Shown here: positions 1-7,564 of the stretch, in pieces
Numbering within the stretch: the first letter of the stretch is position 1
How the letters are laid out: every line of letters starts with the position of its first letter
Origin: an uncultured Coriobacteriaceae bacterium
GTDB taxonomy: Bacteria; Actinomycetota; Coriobacteriia; Coriobacteriales; Coriobacteriaceae
DNA: 64,000 nt
Direction: 5' to 3'
NCBI GenBank assembly: GCA_944320725.1
Contig: CALUIM010000003.1
Coordinates: 41,019-105,018 of the forward strand
Made by a program: the position numbers and the translations under genes
Notes under the pieces: model-generated
Told to the model about the DNA's origin: nothing
Database searches by the model: none
The model's input: the letters and a program-made list of their open reading frames with translations, nothing else

Positions 1-215
1 CCGGCGAGGTGGCGGATGTTCGCCGGGATGGCGATGCGCCCGGCAGCGACGCCCGCGCGGATGAACTCGGGATCGCGGTGCTCCTGCTCGGCCACGGCGC
101 GCATGGCGGGCGTGATGACGCCGGCGCGCGCGAAATCGAGCTGGGTCACGCACGGCGTGCCATCGGGGCGCGTGGCCTGGGTGGTCTGGGTGGTTGGGTT
201 CTGCGGTGCATCCAT
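1..215 (-). CDS. thiC: Phosphomethylpyrimidine synthase ThiC, N-terminal fragment
   Basis: ThiC is a radical SAM enzyme that converts aminoimidazole ribotide into hydroxymethylpyrimidine phosphate for thiamine synthesis in the cytoplasm. Only the first 71 codons lie in the window; the gene continues past base 1. The protein starts [10 protein letters not shown] and contains [15 protein letters not shown] and [10 protein letters not shown], which match the start of the ThiC core (the T-Q-L-x-x-A-R-x-G-x-x-T-P-x-M and I-P-A-N-I-x-H segments). The N-terminus is short, as in many Gram-positive ThiC proteins. A GGGAG ribosome binding site lies 7 bases before the ATG and sits inside the 3' strand of a TPP riboswitch, so thiamine pyrophosphate probably represses translation. 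The catalytic cysteines lie outside the window. Confidence 0.9.
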   Translation of the reverse strand, partial: MDAPQNPTTQTTQATRPDGTPCVTQLDFARAGVITPAMRAVAEQEHRDPEFIRAGVAAGRIAIPANIRHLA

Positions 216-220
216 GATGC

Positions 221-312
221 GACTCCCTTCGTTGGCATTACCCATGTCAGGTTCGACGGGTCGGGGCGGGCGCGCCCCCTCTCAGCCTGCCGCGGCCTGC
301 AAGCTCCCCGTG
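221..312 (-). promoter_or_regulatory. TPP (THI) riboswitch of thiC
   Basis: On the minus strand the leader carries the hallmark segments of the thiamine pyrophosphate aptamer in order: GGGGAGC, then GGCTGAGAG, a short variable stem, ACCCGTCGAACCTGA, then GGGTAATGCCA and GCGAAGGGAG-like closing bases (here AACGAAGGGAG). The CTGAGA and GAACCTGA/TAATGCC elements are the conserved ligand-binding bases. The closing strand contains the thiC ribosome binding site, consistent with translational control. The outer P1 helix looks weak by eye. Confidence 0.95.
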
Positions 313-334
313 ATATGCGGTTCGAGTTGCCGCC

Positions 335-340
335 ATTATA
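335..340 (-). promoter_or_regulatory. -10 element for the thiC leader
   Basis: A perfect TATAAT lies on the minus strand about 22 bases before the conserved part of the TPP aptamer, so transcription would start at about 328. No good -35 hexamer is visible at 16-18 base spacing, so the assignment rests on the -10 match and its position. Confidence 0.5.
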
Positions 341-369
341 CCCCGCGCTGCCAACAACGTGGCGGCGGG

Positions 370-1188
370 TCAGATCTTGTTGTTTGCCATGAATACGAGC
401 GTCTCGCGCGTGGCGCCCTGTGTTGAGAGCTCGGGGCTGTAACGATAGCCCACGTCGAAGCGGATAAGGTCCGCGGCGTCCTCGATGCCGCGCTCAGCCA
501 TCCAACGGACCATCGATCCGCGGGCGATCTTGCTCGCCGTGGCGCGCTGCACCGGCTTGCCTGCGCGCAGCTCCTCGCCAAAGATGCAGGTGACGACAGC
601 TGAGGCGGCAGGCATGTGTGGCAGGACGGCCTTGGCGTACTCCACGCTCGCGAGATTCACCAACGTGGTTGGCTGGCCGTTGCAGATTGTGCAAGCGATG
701 TCGGGCCCCCAGAACGCGTACAGATCGCGTGCACCGTCTACGGCGAGCTTCGCGCCCATCTCGAGCCGGTAGGGCTCCACGGCGTCAAAGGGGCGCACGC
801 ACCCGTAGAGACCCGAGACCACCCATAGGTGTTCCTGCAGCCATTCGAGCTCTTCAAAGCCCATGACTTCAGGCGCCATGCTGCGGTACTGGATGCCCAC
901 GTAGGAAAAGACGGCGGGGGAAATAAGGAGTGCTTTTGCAGGGTCGTCCAGTTGGCGCTCATCGGAAACCACGCAAAAGTCGTGCAGCCGTTCGATATTC
1001 TCGGCAAGGAGCTTATCGTTCACACGCCAGAGCGCCTTGAGGCCCGCGGCGCCCTGCTCGCGCTCGATGGCGCGCAGCGCATCATAGAGGCGGCGCGTTT
1101 TCTCAAGGTGGGGCGGAACTCCGCGCGGCTCAAACGCATCGCGTGCCACGCGCATCTGCTTAGCGGGTGAAATGATGACCTGGAGCAC
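370..1188 (-). CDS. yaaA: YaaA-family peroxide stress protein (DUF328)
   Basis: The protein matches the YaaA family, whose E. coli member lowers free iron and DNA damage during hydrogen peroxide stress; the fold binds DNA in vitro. The start is assigned to a GTG, giving VLQVIISPAKQM, equivalent to the family's LxxLISPAKxM start; an AAGGAGGAGG ribosome binding site ends 2-5 bases before it. An ATG 24 bases further upstream lacks this fit. Family segments visible downstream include ALWRVNDKLLAEN, PAVFSYVGIQYRSM (usually F-x-G-x-x-Y), SGLYGCVRPFDAVEPYRLEMG and VTCIFGEELRAG. The length of 272 residues is a little above the usual 250-260. It reads away from the M18 gene's hairpin and stops close to the thiC promoter, so it is probably transcribed alone. 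Physiological role here is inferred from the family. Confidence 0.9.
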   Translation of the reverse strand: MLQVIISPAKQMRVARDAFEPRGVPPHLEKTRRLYDALRAIEREQGAAGLKALWRVNDKLLAENIERLHDFCVVSDERQLDDPAKALLISPAVFSYVGIQYRSMAPEVMGFEELEWLQEHLWVVSGLYGCVRPFDAVEPYRLEMGAKLAVDGARDLYAFWGPDIACTICNGQPTTLVNLASVEYAKAVLPHMPAASAVVTCIFGEELRAGKPVQRATASKIARGSMVRWMAERGIEDAADLIRFDVGYRYSPELSTQGATRETLVFMANNKI

Positions 1189-1264
1189 GCCTCCTCCTTG
1201 GTGAAGCTGCAAGACGCCAAAACCGTGTACTCATTTATAGCATCCGAGCACGTTCTACAGCAAA

Positions 1265-1329
1265 GGGCCCGTCCGCTTTCATAAAGGCGAATCCGCGAAG
1301 CGCTTCGCCTGTTGAAAGCGGACGGGCCC
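1265..1329. terminator. Long hairpin between yaaA and the M18 aminopeptidase
   Basis: Perfect 17-base arms (GGGCCCGTCCGCTTTCA at 1265-1281 and its complement at 1313-1329) enclose a second hairpin GGCGAA/TTCGCC. The hairpin lies just after the stop of the minus-strand aminopeptidase and only has a short T-rich tail (CCCTTTG), so termination is likely but not canonical. Confidence 0.65.
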
Positions 1330-1354
1330 TCATGTTCGTAGGGCGTGTGGCTCC

Positions 1355-2746
1355 TTACGCGCGCTCGATGAACGCCTTGTAGCCCTTATAGGCCTCGTAG
1401 ACGTCGGCCTTGTTCGAGATCTCCCACAGCGAGTGCATGGAGAGCACGGCTACGCCGGCGTCGATCACGTCCATGCCGTACTCGGCGAGGATATAGGCGA
1501 TCGTGCCGCCGCCGCCCGCGCCAATGCGGCCAAGCTCGCAGGTCTGGAAGGCAACGCCCGCCTCGTCCATGATGTCGCGCACCAGCGCCATGTACTCGGC
1601 GTCGGCGTCGTTCGAGCCGCCCTTGCCGCGGGAGCCCGTGTACTTGTTGAAGCACAGGCCGTGGCCCATGAAGGCGGCGTTCTTCTTCTCGAAGCGATCG
1701 GCGTAGAGCGTATCGAAGCCGGCGGAGACATCGGAGCTGAGCATGCGCGAGTTGGCGAGTGCGCGGCGGAGCGCCAGCGAGCTGCCCTCACCGGCGAGCG
1801 CCATGATCTCGGCCACGGTGTTCTCGAAGAAACGGCTCGTCATGCCGGATGCGCCCACCGAACCGATCTCCTCCTTGTCGACGAGCAAACACACGCTCGT
1901 GCGCTCGACTTCGGTCACAGCGAGCTGCGCGGCGAGCGAGGTGTAGGCGCACACGCGGTCGTCCTGGCCATAGCCCAGGATCATCGAGCGGTCGAGGCCC
2001 ATCTCGCGGGCAGCGCCGGCGGGCACGACCTCGAGCTCGGCGGAGAGGAAGTCCTCCTCGTCGATGCCGTATTTCTCGGTAAGGAGGTCGAGGAAGAAAC
2101 GCTTCACAGGCTCCTTCTCTTCCTCGTCGCCCTCGATGACAACCGGGCGGCCACCCACGATCACGTCGAGGTTTTCGTGGTCAACGGCCTCAGCGGCGGG
2201 CTTCTTTAGCTGGTCGGAGGCAAGGTGGATGAGCAGGTCGGAGATGCAGAAGACCGGATCGTTCGCGTCTTCGCCCACGCGGACCTCGACGGTGGTGCCG
2301 TCCTTCTTGCACACCACGCCGTGGAGCGCCAGCGGGGTGGCGACCCAGTGGTAGGCCTTCACGCCGCCGTAGTAGTGCGTGTCGAGGTAGGCCATATCGC
2401 CGGCCTCGTAGAGCGGGTTTTGCTTGAGGTCGAGGCGCGGGGAGTCGATATGCGCGCCGAGGATGTTCATACCCTGCTCGATGGGCTGGGTGCCCAGATT
2501 CACGAGCATGATGGTCTTGTTGTGGCAGGTGGCATAGATCTTATCGCCGGCGGTGAGCTCGCGGCCGAGGGCGGCGGCCTCGTCGAGCGACATGTAGCCC
2601 GCCTCGCGCGCGGCGGCGACGCTGGCGGTTACGCACTCGCGCTCGGTCTTGTTCTCGGAGATGAAGGCGCGGTAGTCGCCGCAGAGCTCCTCGAGCTCGG
2701 CGATGGCAGCCGCGTCGTAAGCTTTCCAGGCGTTCGGACGCTCCAT
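1355..2746 (-). CDS. M18 family aminopeptidase
   Basis: A cytosolic dinuclear-metal aminopeptidase of family M18 (aminopeptidase I / aspartyl aminopeptidase type), which removes N-terminal residues from peptides. The start MERPNAWKAYD was chosen because AAAGGA lies 8 bases upstream; the longer reading frame adds 46 residues without family similarity. Metal and catalytic segments are visible: GAHIDSPRLDLK (His near residue 99), the YYGGV segment, YGQDDRVCAYTSL (bridging Asp), DKEEIGSVGASGM (catalytic Glu and metal Glu) and, near the C-terminus, VLSMHSLWEISNKAD (metal His). Length of 463 residues fits the family. The gene lies 94 bases downstream of the stop of the large surface protein and has its own ribosome binding site. 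Substrate preference (acidic or neutral N-terminal residue) cannot be told from sequence. Confidence 0.93.
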   Translation of the reverse strand: MERPNAWKAYDAAAIAELEELCGDYRAFISENKTERECVTASVAAAREAGYMSLDEAAALGRELTAGDKIYATCHNKTIMLVNLGTQPIEQGMNILGAHIDSPRLDLKQNPLYEAGDMAYLDTHYYGGVKAYHWVATPLALHGVVCKKDGTTVEVRVGEDANDPVFCISDLLIHLASDQLKKPAAEAVDHENLDVIVGGRPVVIEGDEEEKEPVKRFFLDLLTEKYGIDEEDFLSAELEVVPAGAAREMGLDRSMILGYGQDDRVCAYTSLAAQLAVTEVERTSVCLLVDKEEIGSVGASGMTSRFFENTVAEIMALAGEGSSLALRRALANSRMLSSDVSAGFDTLYADRFEKKNAAFMGHGLCFNKYTGSRGKGGSNDADAEYMALVRDIMDEAGVAFQTCELGRIGAGGGGTIAYILAEYGMDVIDAGVAVLSMHSLWEISNKADVYEAYKGYKAFIERA

Positions 2747-2840
2747 AGGTGAGTCCTTTCTTGCGTGCGAATAGTTCCATCCGGCATGGTAGCACGGCGG
2801 GGCGCAAGGCGGCTCGTGGCGCGCATGTATCCACATGAGC

Positions 2841-5800
2841 CTAGCGTGCGCGCCGCCACGTTTTGAGGGCGAGCGCGATGCCACCGCCGAGGAGCGCTAG
2901 GCCGATGGAGCCTACTGTCGCTGCGAGGGCGTCAATCTCGATGTCGCTGGTTGCGGCGAGCGTGCCCGCATCGGGGCGTTGTGCGGGTGTGTTCGAGGTG
3001 TTTGCATGGGGAGCACTGTTCTCGTTGTCTGCCGCACTGGATTCGTTGTCGTCGGGCTGGTTGGCTGGGGGCGTGGGATTGGTGGCGTTGCCGGTATCGG
3101 ATGAGCTGTCGCCTCCGGGCTCATCGCCGCCTTGGTCGGGCTGGTTGGTGCCGCCGTCTTCACCGTGGTCCGGCTCTTCGCTGGCGCGGGTAAACACGAA
3201 GGCGCCGTTGTTGCCCAGTCGCGCTGCCAGCGCGACGCCGTTATCGGAGGCCGACACCGAGAAGGTCCGCGCATACGGTGCTGTTTGCGTGGCATTTTCC
3301 TGCTTGGCAACCACGCTCGAAGATGCGCTCGGTGCAAGGGGCGTGCCTGCATTCAGCTCGTATTGCCCACGTTCGCCCACGTGCCATGAGGCGCCGCCGT
3401 CGGTTGGGGTGGTGTATGCCCTAACGATTTGCACCTGCTCTGCCACCGCGGGCTCATCGATAGACGAGAAGCGCACCTCGTAGGCATCCTGCACGTAGTA
3501 ATAGGTTGCTCCGGCGACGGGTTCGCTCGTGAGGGGCGCGAGCTGATTGGGGGCGGGAAGCTCGCCGTCGCCACGTGAGGTGCCCGGCGCGAACTCGAAC
3601 AGCGGCGTATCGGCGGTAAGCGTGTATGCGCTGCCCGTGGTAGCTGCGCGTCCGTTTGCGGCTGCTCGTGCGTTCAGGACACCGCCCGATCCCTCAACCG
3701 CGCCTGCGGGCACGATGGGGCTGCCATCGGCGCCCGCGACCAGTGCGCCGCCAAGCTCCTGCTCGAGCGCGTTGAAATCGAGCTCCTCGCCCGCGCGGAT
3801 CCGGTCGAGCACCGCTCGCACTTCAGGGCGCGGCGCGACTTCGTACATCAGCCGCACAGGAGCAAGGTTCTCGGTAGCGTCGAGCGCCATGCTCGCCGAT
3901 CCGTCGCGCGCGATGGTCACGCTCGCGCGAAGCGCCGGCACGGCATCGGCGGGAATGGAGAGCAGCACGGTTTGCTGCGCGGTGGCAAGATCGGTTTCGA
4001 CCATGACGTAGAAGTCGTAGAGTGCCACATCGCCGCCGGTATAGGGGTTGGGCAGGTTGCCAATGTAGAAATATGTGTCGCAGATCGCCGTGGCACCGCG
4101 GTCGCGCGCCGCCTGGATGTTCTCGGCCTCCTCGCCCGATGCGGCACCGGCAACCGCCGCGTCGAGCTCTGCCTGCGAGGCGAAGCTGTAGGGCGTGCTC
4201 CCGTCGGGCACCATCTGGTGGTCGCTATCAACGTAGTAGGCCACGCGGTTGGAGTACGAGGAGGAATTCTCGTATGCCATTTGACCATCGAGTTTTGCCT
4301 GATAAAAGAGGTCATATGCCGCATAACCCAAGTTGTAGCGCGCGTTGATGCTGCGCACGAGGTAGTCGAACTCGTGGGTGGCGCCGGAGAGGTCGCTGGG
4401 ATCGTCGAGGCTCATGGTGACCGCGGCCGCCGCAAGCGAGCCGTCGAGCATCGTGGTGCCGTAGCGAATGCCGCGCACGCTTTCCACCGACATGCCCGCG
4501 CCAATCACATCGCTCGCCTCGATGCGGGTTCCGCCGGCAAGCGTTGCCTGCGCGTTGACCGGCGAGATGTAGGAGATGCCGAGCATCGCGTCGGTTGCGG
4601 CGGCAAACGCCCAGTTGATGGCCGAGGCGCTGCGGGCGGGGTAGTAACGGTCGACGCAGCTTATCGCGGTGGGGTCTTGGCTGTCGAGCAGTCCATCGAC
4701 GACGGGCAAGGTGACGTTTTTTGACTCGAGGCCGCGCTTGCCGGATCCGTAGAGCGCGAGCTCGACGCTGTGCTCGCCGTTCGCCTCAGCCGCTGCGTAC
4801 CCCTCGGCAGCATCCGAGATGTTCTGGCTTAGATCGACGGTGCTCCCGCCCACGTTGGCTGTGAGCTGATGCGCCGCTTGCTGCTCGGCGGTCTCGAGCA
4901 GATAGGCGCCGGCATCGGTAGTGTCGATGCCGGTAGTGTAGATTGTGAGCGGATGCTCGGCACCATACGCAGCTTCGATGCGCTGCTCAACACTGCGCAT
5001 GGTCAACATGGTCGCAAACAACGCGTCGGTTCCATAGCCTGTGTCGTGGCTATTGGGAAGCGGGCCCATGAAGTTGGTTGCTTCGCCGGTGTAGGCGGGC
5101 GGCGCGGCGATAGCGGTGTTTGCCATGGGCGGGGTCTCGATGCCCATGATAACGAGGCTGGGCGTGCGGTTGTCTGTCCCTTTCGCGGAGCCCTGCACAA
5201 GTTGCTCGCCGGCGAGATAGAGTGCGCGCTGCAGGTACGAGCCACCGCCGAGTTGGCCGTCCTGCGTGGTCGCGCCGCCCGCGCCGTCGTCGCGCGCCGT
5301 GGCCGTGACGCGCATCGTTGCTGCATCCGGATCATAGGCAAGATACGTCCCGTCGCTGGCGGGATCGTATGAGGCAAGCGGCATGAGCACCGTGGCGTTA
5401 GCCGTGTATCCCACGACCGCAACACGTGCCTCGCTTGCGCCGCCGCCCTGGGTGAGCACGCGCCCAATCGCCTCATTGAGCGCGGAGACCAGGTAGGCGG
5501 CATGCGCCTGGTCGGCGTAGCGCATGTCGGCGAGCATGCGGTTGAGGCTCACGACGAAGACCACATCGTGAGCGGTGTCGCTCTCCTGACGTATCGAGGC
5601 GGCAGATGCGATCGCCGAGATGCCCACCATGAAGTCGTTTTCGGGGTCGTTGAGTGCAAGGTCGCCCATCCCGGCTTGCGCGAGCTCGTCGTCCGTTGCC
5701 CAGACCGATTTATCAACCCAGATGCGCCCCGCTTGATCGGTGCTATAGGTGTCTGAGTTTCCGCCGCTGGCAAGAGCGCTGCGCCAGCTTCCAGAGGTAT

Positions 5801-5969
5801 CGGGGTCGGCCATCTTTTCAACGCCGGTTATAGCTTGCGTGTCTGATTGCGTTGCGGCCTGCGCGGGCGCTGCATGGGGGAACGCAAGCGCGCATAAGGT
5901 GAGCGCGAGCGCGAGTAGGGCAAGTGCGGGGGTGCGGAAGCGCAGGAAAGAACGGTTGGAATGCGACAT
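2841..5969 (-). CDS. Secreted VWA-like surface protein with C-terminal membrane anchor
   Basis: A 1042-residue exported protein. Residues 1-38 form a signal peptide (RFRTPALALLALALTLCALA then AQA-ATQ). Around residues 130-360 the sequence resembles the von Willebrand factor A domains of pilus-tip and serine-aspartate-rich surface proteins: AHDVVFVVSLNRM occupies the place of the usual DVVFVLDxSGSM, and VAVVGYTANATVLMPL is the following strand. The DxSxS metal site is therefore absent. A Gly/Asn/Asp/Pro/Ser-rich linker (about 935-1000) leads to one hydrophobic segment (about 1013-1033) and a WRRAR tail. No LPxTG sortase motif is seen, so anchoring is probably by the membrane helix. GAGGCG lies before the ATG. 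The two Gly-Gly rich stretches and many Ala/Ser residues fit an extracellular stalk. Adhesion is a guess; binding partners are unknown. Confidence 0.7.
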   Translation of the reverse strand: MSHSNRSFLRFRTPALALLALALTLCALAFPHAAPAQAATQSDTQAITGVEKMADPDTSGSWRSALASGGNSDTYSTDQAGRIWVDKSVWATDDELAQAGMGDLALNDPENDFMVGISAIASAASIRQESDTAHDVVFVVSLNRMLADMRYADQAHAAYLVSALNEAIGRVLTQGGGASEARVAVVGYTANATVLMPLASYDPASDGTYLAYDPDAATMRVTATARDDGAGGATTQDGQLGGGSYLQRALYLAGEQLVQGSAKGTDNRTPSLVIMGIETPPMANTAIAAPPAYTGEATNFMGPLPNSHDTGYGTDALFATMLTMRSVEQRIEAAYGAEHPLTIYTTGIDTTDAGAYLLETAEQQAAHQLTANVGGSTVDLSQNISDAAEGYAAAEANGEHSVELALYGSGKRGLESKNVTLPVVDGLLDSQDPTAISCVDRYYPARSASAINWAFAAATDAMLGISYISPVNAQATLAGGTRIEASDVIGAGMSVESVRGIRYGTTMLDGSLAAAAVTMSLDDPSDLSGATHEFDYLVRSINARYNLGYAAYDLFYQAKLDGQMAYENSSSYSNRVAYYVDSDHQMVPDGSTPYSFASQAELDAAVAGAASGEEAENIQAARDRGATAICDTYFYIGNLPNPYTGGDVALYDFYVMVETDLATAQQTVLLSIPADAVPALRASVTIARDGSASMALDATENLAPVRLMYEVAPRPEVRAVLDRIRAGEELDFNALEQELGGALVAGADGSPIVPAGAVEGSGGVLNARAAANGRAATTGSAYTLTADTPLFEFAPGTSRGDGELPAPNQLAPLTSEPVAGATYYYVQDAYEVRFSSIDEPAVAEQVQIVRAYTTPTDGGASWHVGERGQYELNAGTPLAPSASSSVVAKQENATQTAPYARTFSVSASDNGVALAARLGNNGAFVFTRASEEPDHGEDGGTNQPDQGGDEPGGDSSSDTGNATNPTPPANQPDDNESSAADNENSAPHANTSNTPAQRPDAGTLAATSDIEIDALAATVGSIGLALLGGGIALALKTWRRAR

Positions 5970-6090
5970 GTCGCCTCGATTCTGCCCGCGCCGGCGGACT
6001 GCTGCCAGCGCGGGCCTGGAAAGGGGATGTAGCCCTCAATACCCCGGCATTGCGAAAGACAGGCTCAAGAAACGCTTACGAATTGCAAAA

Positions 6091-6210
6091 TGTGGAGCAC
6101 TTTTTTCGTGGGTTGCTGAGTAGAAAACGATTATGGGATTCGCGAAAGCGCTGGTAGATTCGCTGCGCATGGCGTCTGTCCACTTGGCTGAGGGCGAAAA
6201 AAGTGCTCCA
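6091..6210. repeat. Small element bounded by 16-base inverted repeats
   Basis: TGGAGCACTTTTTTCG at 6093-6108 recurs exactly in inverted orientation at 6195-6210. The 86 bases between have no reading frame of note. The element lies in a lower-G+C stretch with no clear gene. It may be a MITE-like remnant or a transcription signal; no convincing target-site duplication is visible. Confidence 0.55.
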
Positions 6211-6685
6211 TGTTTAAATAGGGATCCGTGAAGGGTGCGAATGGGCTCTCGCGAGTGTATGAATTGATGTCCAGCCGTTCGTTCAGGGGAGTTAGCGTCA
6301 TGATCGAACGCTTTTTCTGCCTTTTTGGAGCGTCAGAAAAGATTGGGTAAGGTTCAGAGCGCCAGCGCTGAGTATACGCAACTTTGGTTGCAAAGAAATC
6401 GCAGGTAGAAAGGTTGCCATTTAAATGGCTACTTTGCTGGACCCCTGTTGAATAGAACAAATCTTCAACGGGGCGATTTTGCGCCATTAATTTGCTTCTA
6501 CATCGTGGCAATTGTTGCTTCCAAGGAGGCAATTTGTTTCTTAAGTCTGCGAACCCTTGACCGCTGGGAGAGAAAACAGGGAGTGACGATAGCGTCGCAT
6601 CATCGAGACCAGACGACTTCTTGCCGCCCGGTCTCTTGGGCATTTTGGCATCTGTTGCTACGTGTAGTGACTGTCGGAGGTTTTG
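6211..6685. other. Lower-G+C stretch with decayed coding remnants
   Basis: No intact gene can be supported here. Base composition is clearly less G+C-rich than the flanks. On the minus strand short open stretches in different frames look like gene debris, for example a coiled-coil-like RRLKKQIASLEATIATM that runs into a stop near 6480. A 170-codon minus-strand frame (6131-6643) crosses the inverted repeat above and shows no family similarity, so it is not annotated as a gene. Confidence 0.4.
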
Positions 6686-7111
6686 CTATTTCTCATTCGA
6701 GAGCGTTGCCAAAGCTTCCAAGGCAGTTTGTTTGGGAATGTGGGAATGTCGAAACGCCATTTTGTCGTACGTTATGATCGCGTCGACTTCGAGTGCTTCA
6801 GCTGCGGCCCGAACAAGACCGTCTTCATAATCGGGCTCGTCTGATGCAAGCGCACTTGTAATAAGGCCGTCTGTGAGATCAACCAATTCAAAGACTTCGG
6901 CGGCAGTTGCGATACAGGATCGCGCGGTCTTCTCGTCCATATAGTGCACGTGCAGCGCGTAATACACCTCATTAAGGCATGAAGAAAGAATAAACACGCT
7001 GTAGTCGCATTCGAATACTGTTTGTAAAAAGGTGCTGACCTCGGCGTTTTTGGGCGAGTTTGGATGAAGCCAGTAGACAAGGGCGTTGGAATCAAGCAGA
7101 AAGGATTTCAT
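6686..7111 (-). CDS. PIN-domain toxin (VapC-like)
   Basis: A 141-residue PIN-domain protein, the nuclease partner of a type II toxin-antitoxin pair; VapC-type PIN proteins cut tRNA or rRNA using clustered acidic residues. The first acidic site is MKSFLLDSNALVYWL (Asp 7). Later acidic positions are NEVYYALHV (Glu near 48), DEPDYEDGLVRAAA (the D-x-x-D/E-D helix) and VDAIITYDKMAF (Asp near 118), which is the usual PIN spacing. The ATG overlaps the last 20 bases of the upstream AbrB-type gene, so the two are translationally coupled. Composition is less G+C-rich than neighbouring housekeeping genes, which suggests horizontal acquisition. The family is clear; the RNA target is not. Confidence 0.85.
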   Translation of the reverse strand: MKSFLLDSNALVYWLHPNSPKNAEVSTFLQTVFECDYSVFILSSCLNEVYYALHVHYMDEKTARSCIATAAEVFELVDLTDGLITSALASDEPDYEDGLVRAAAEALEVDAIITYDKMAFRHSHIPKQTALEALATLSNEK

Positions 7112-7394
7112 GGCTGCGTGCTTCCTTTCCTGCTTGGATTAGATCGTCTGCCGTAGTGTCCTGCTGCCAGGCGGGTAGGGAGGACTTCAGGGCTTGGATG
7201 TTGGCTTGCGCGCGCAGCCATGTTTCAAGTTTTGAGTGTGTGTACGGTTTTTTGAAACGAATGACGATAACGCCTTCGCGCGGCGAGTCCATATCGTAGG
7301 CATCTCCCACGTTCGCACTGGCCTTTTTGCGCAGGACACTGGGGATGAACGCTGCGGCGCTGTTCCCTACTTTCGTAAGTGATGCGGTTACCAT
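7092..7394 (-). CDS. AbrB/MazE-like antitoxin
   Basis: A 100-residue protein with an N-terminal SpoVT-AbrB swapped-hairpin DNA-binding domain: MVTASLTKVGNSAAAFIPSVLRKKASANVGDAYDMDS matches the K-x-G-N-S-x-A-x-x-I-P pattern followed by the L-x-x-G-D strand. The C-terminal half (about 55-100) would wrap the toxin. It is first in the operon, has AAGGAAGG 6-7 bases before the ATG, and overlaps the PIN gene by 20 bases, the standard antitoxin-first order. A perfect palindrome just upstream is the likely autoregulatory operator. Its function as antitoxin is inferred from domain and arrangement. Confidence 0.85.
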   Translation of the reverse strand: MVTASLTKVGNSAAAFIPSVLRKKASANVGDAYDMDSPREGVIVIRFKKPYTHSKLETWLRAQANIQALKSSLPAWQQDTTADDLIQAGKEARSHEILSA

Positions 7395-7410
7395 CGCAAG
7401 CCTTCCTTTA

Positions 7411-7432
7411 TATGTTTAACGCGTTAAACATA
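7411..7432. promoter_or_regulatory. Palindromic operator of the toxin-antitoxin pair
   Basis: A perfect 22-base palindrome centred on GTTTAACGCGTTAAAC lies 17 bases before the antitoxin start. A TATTAT -10-like hexamer on the minus strand abuts it. AbrB-type antitoxins commonly bind such sites to repress their own operon; binding here is inferred. Confidence 0.75.
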
Positions 7433-7564
7433 TAATACCCCGTCCGCGTGCCTTCATGCGGATGGTGCCGATTGAGGTGTTTGGGCGAGCTTCGCAGCGC
7501 GTGTGGCGCGTGTCCACATGGGCGGGTAGACTGAGGGGAGTGAATTCGAGAGAGGAAACCTCCT

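Noticed and set aside
6131..6643. 170-codon minus-strand frame in the low-G+C patch
   Set aside because: It runs through the inverted-repeat element, has no family similarity and competes with other short frames; treated as debris.
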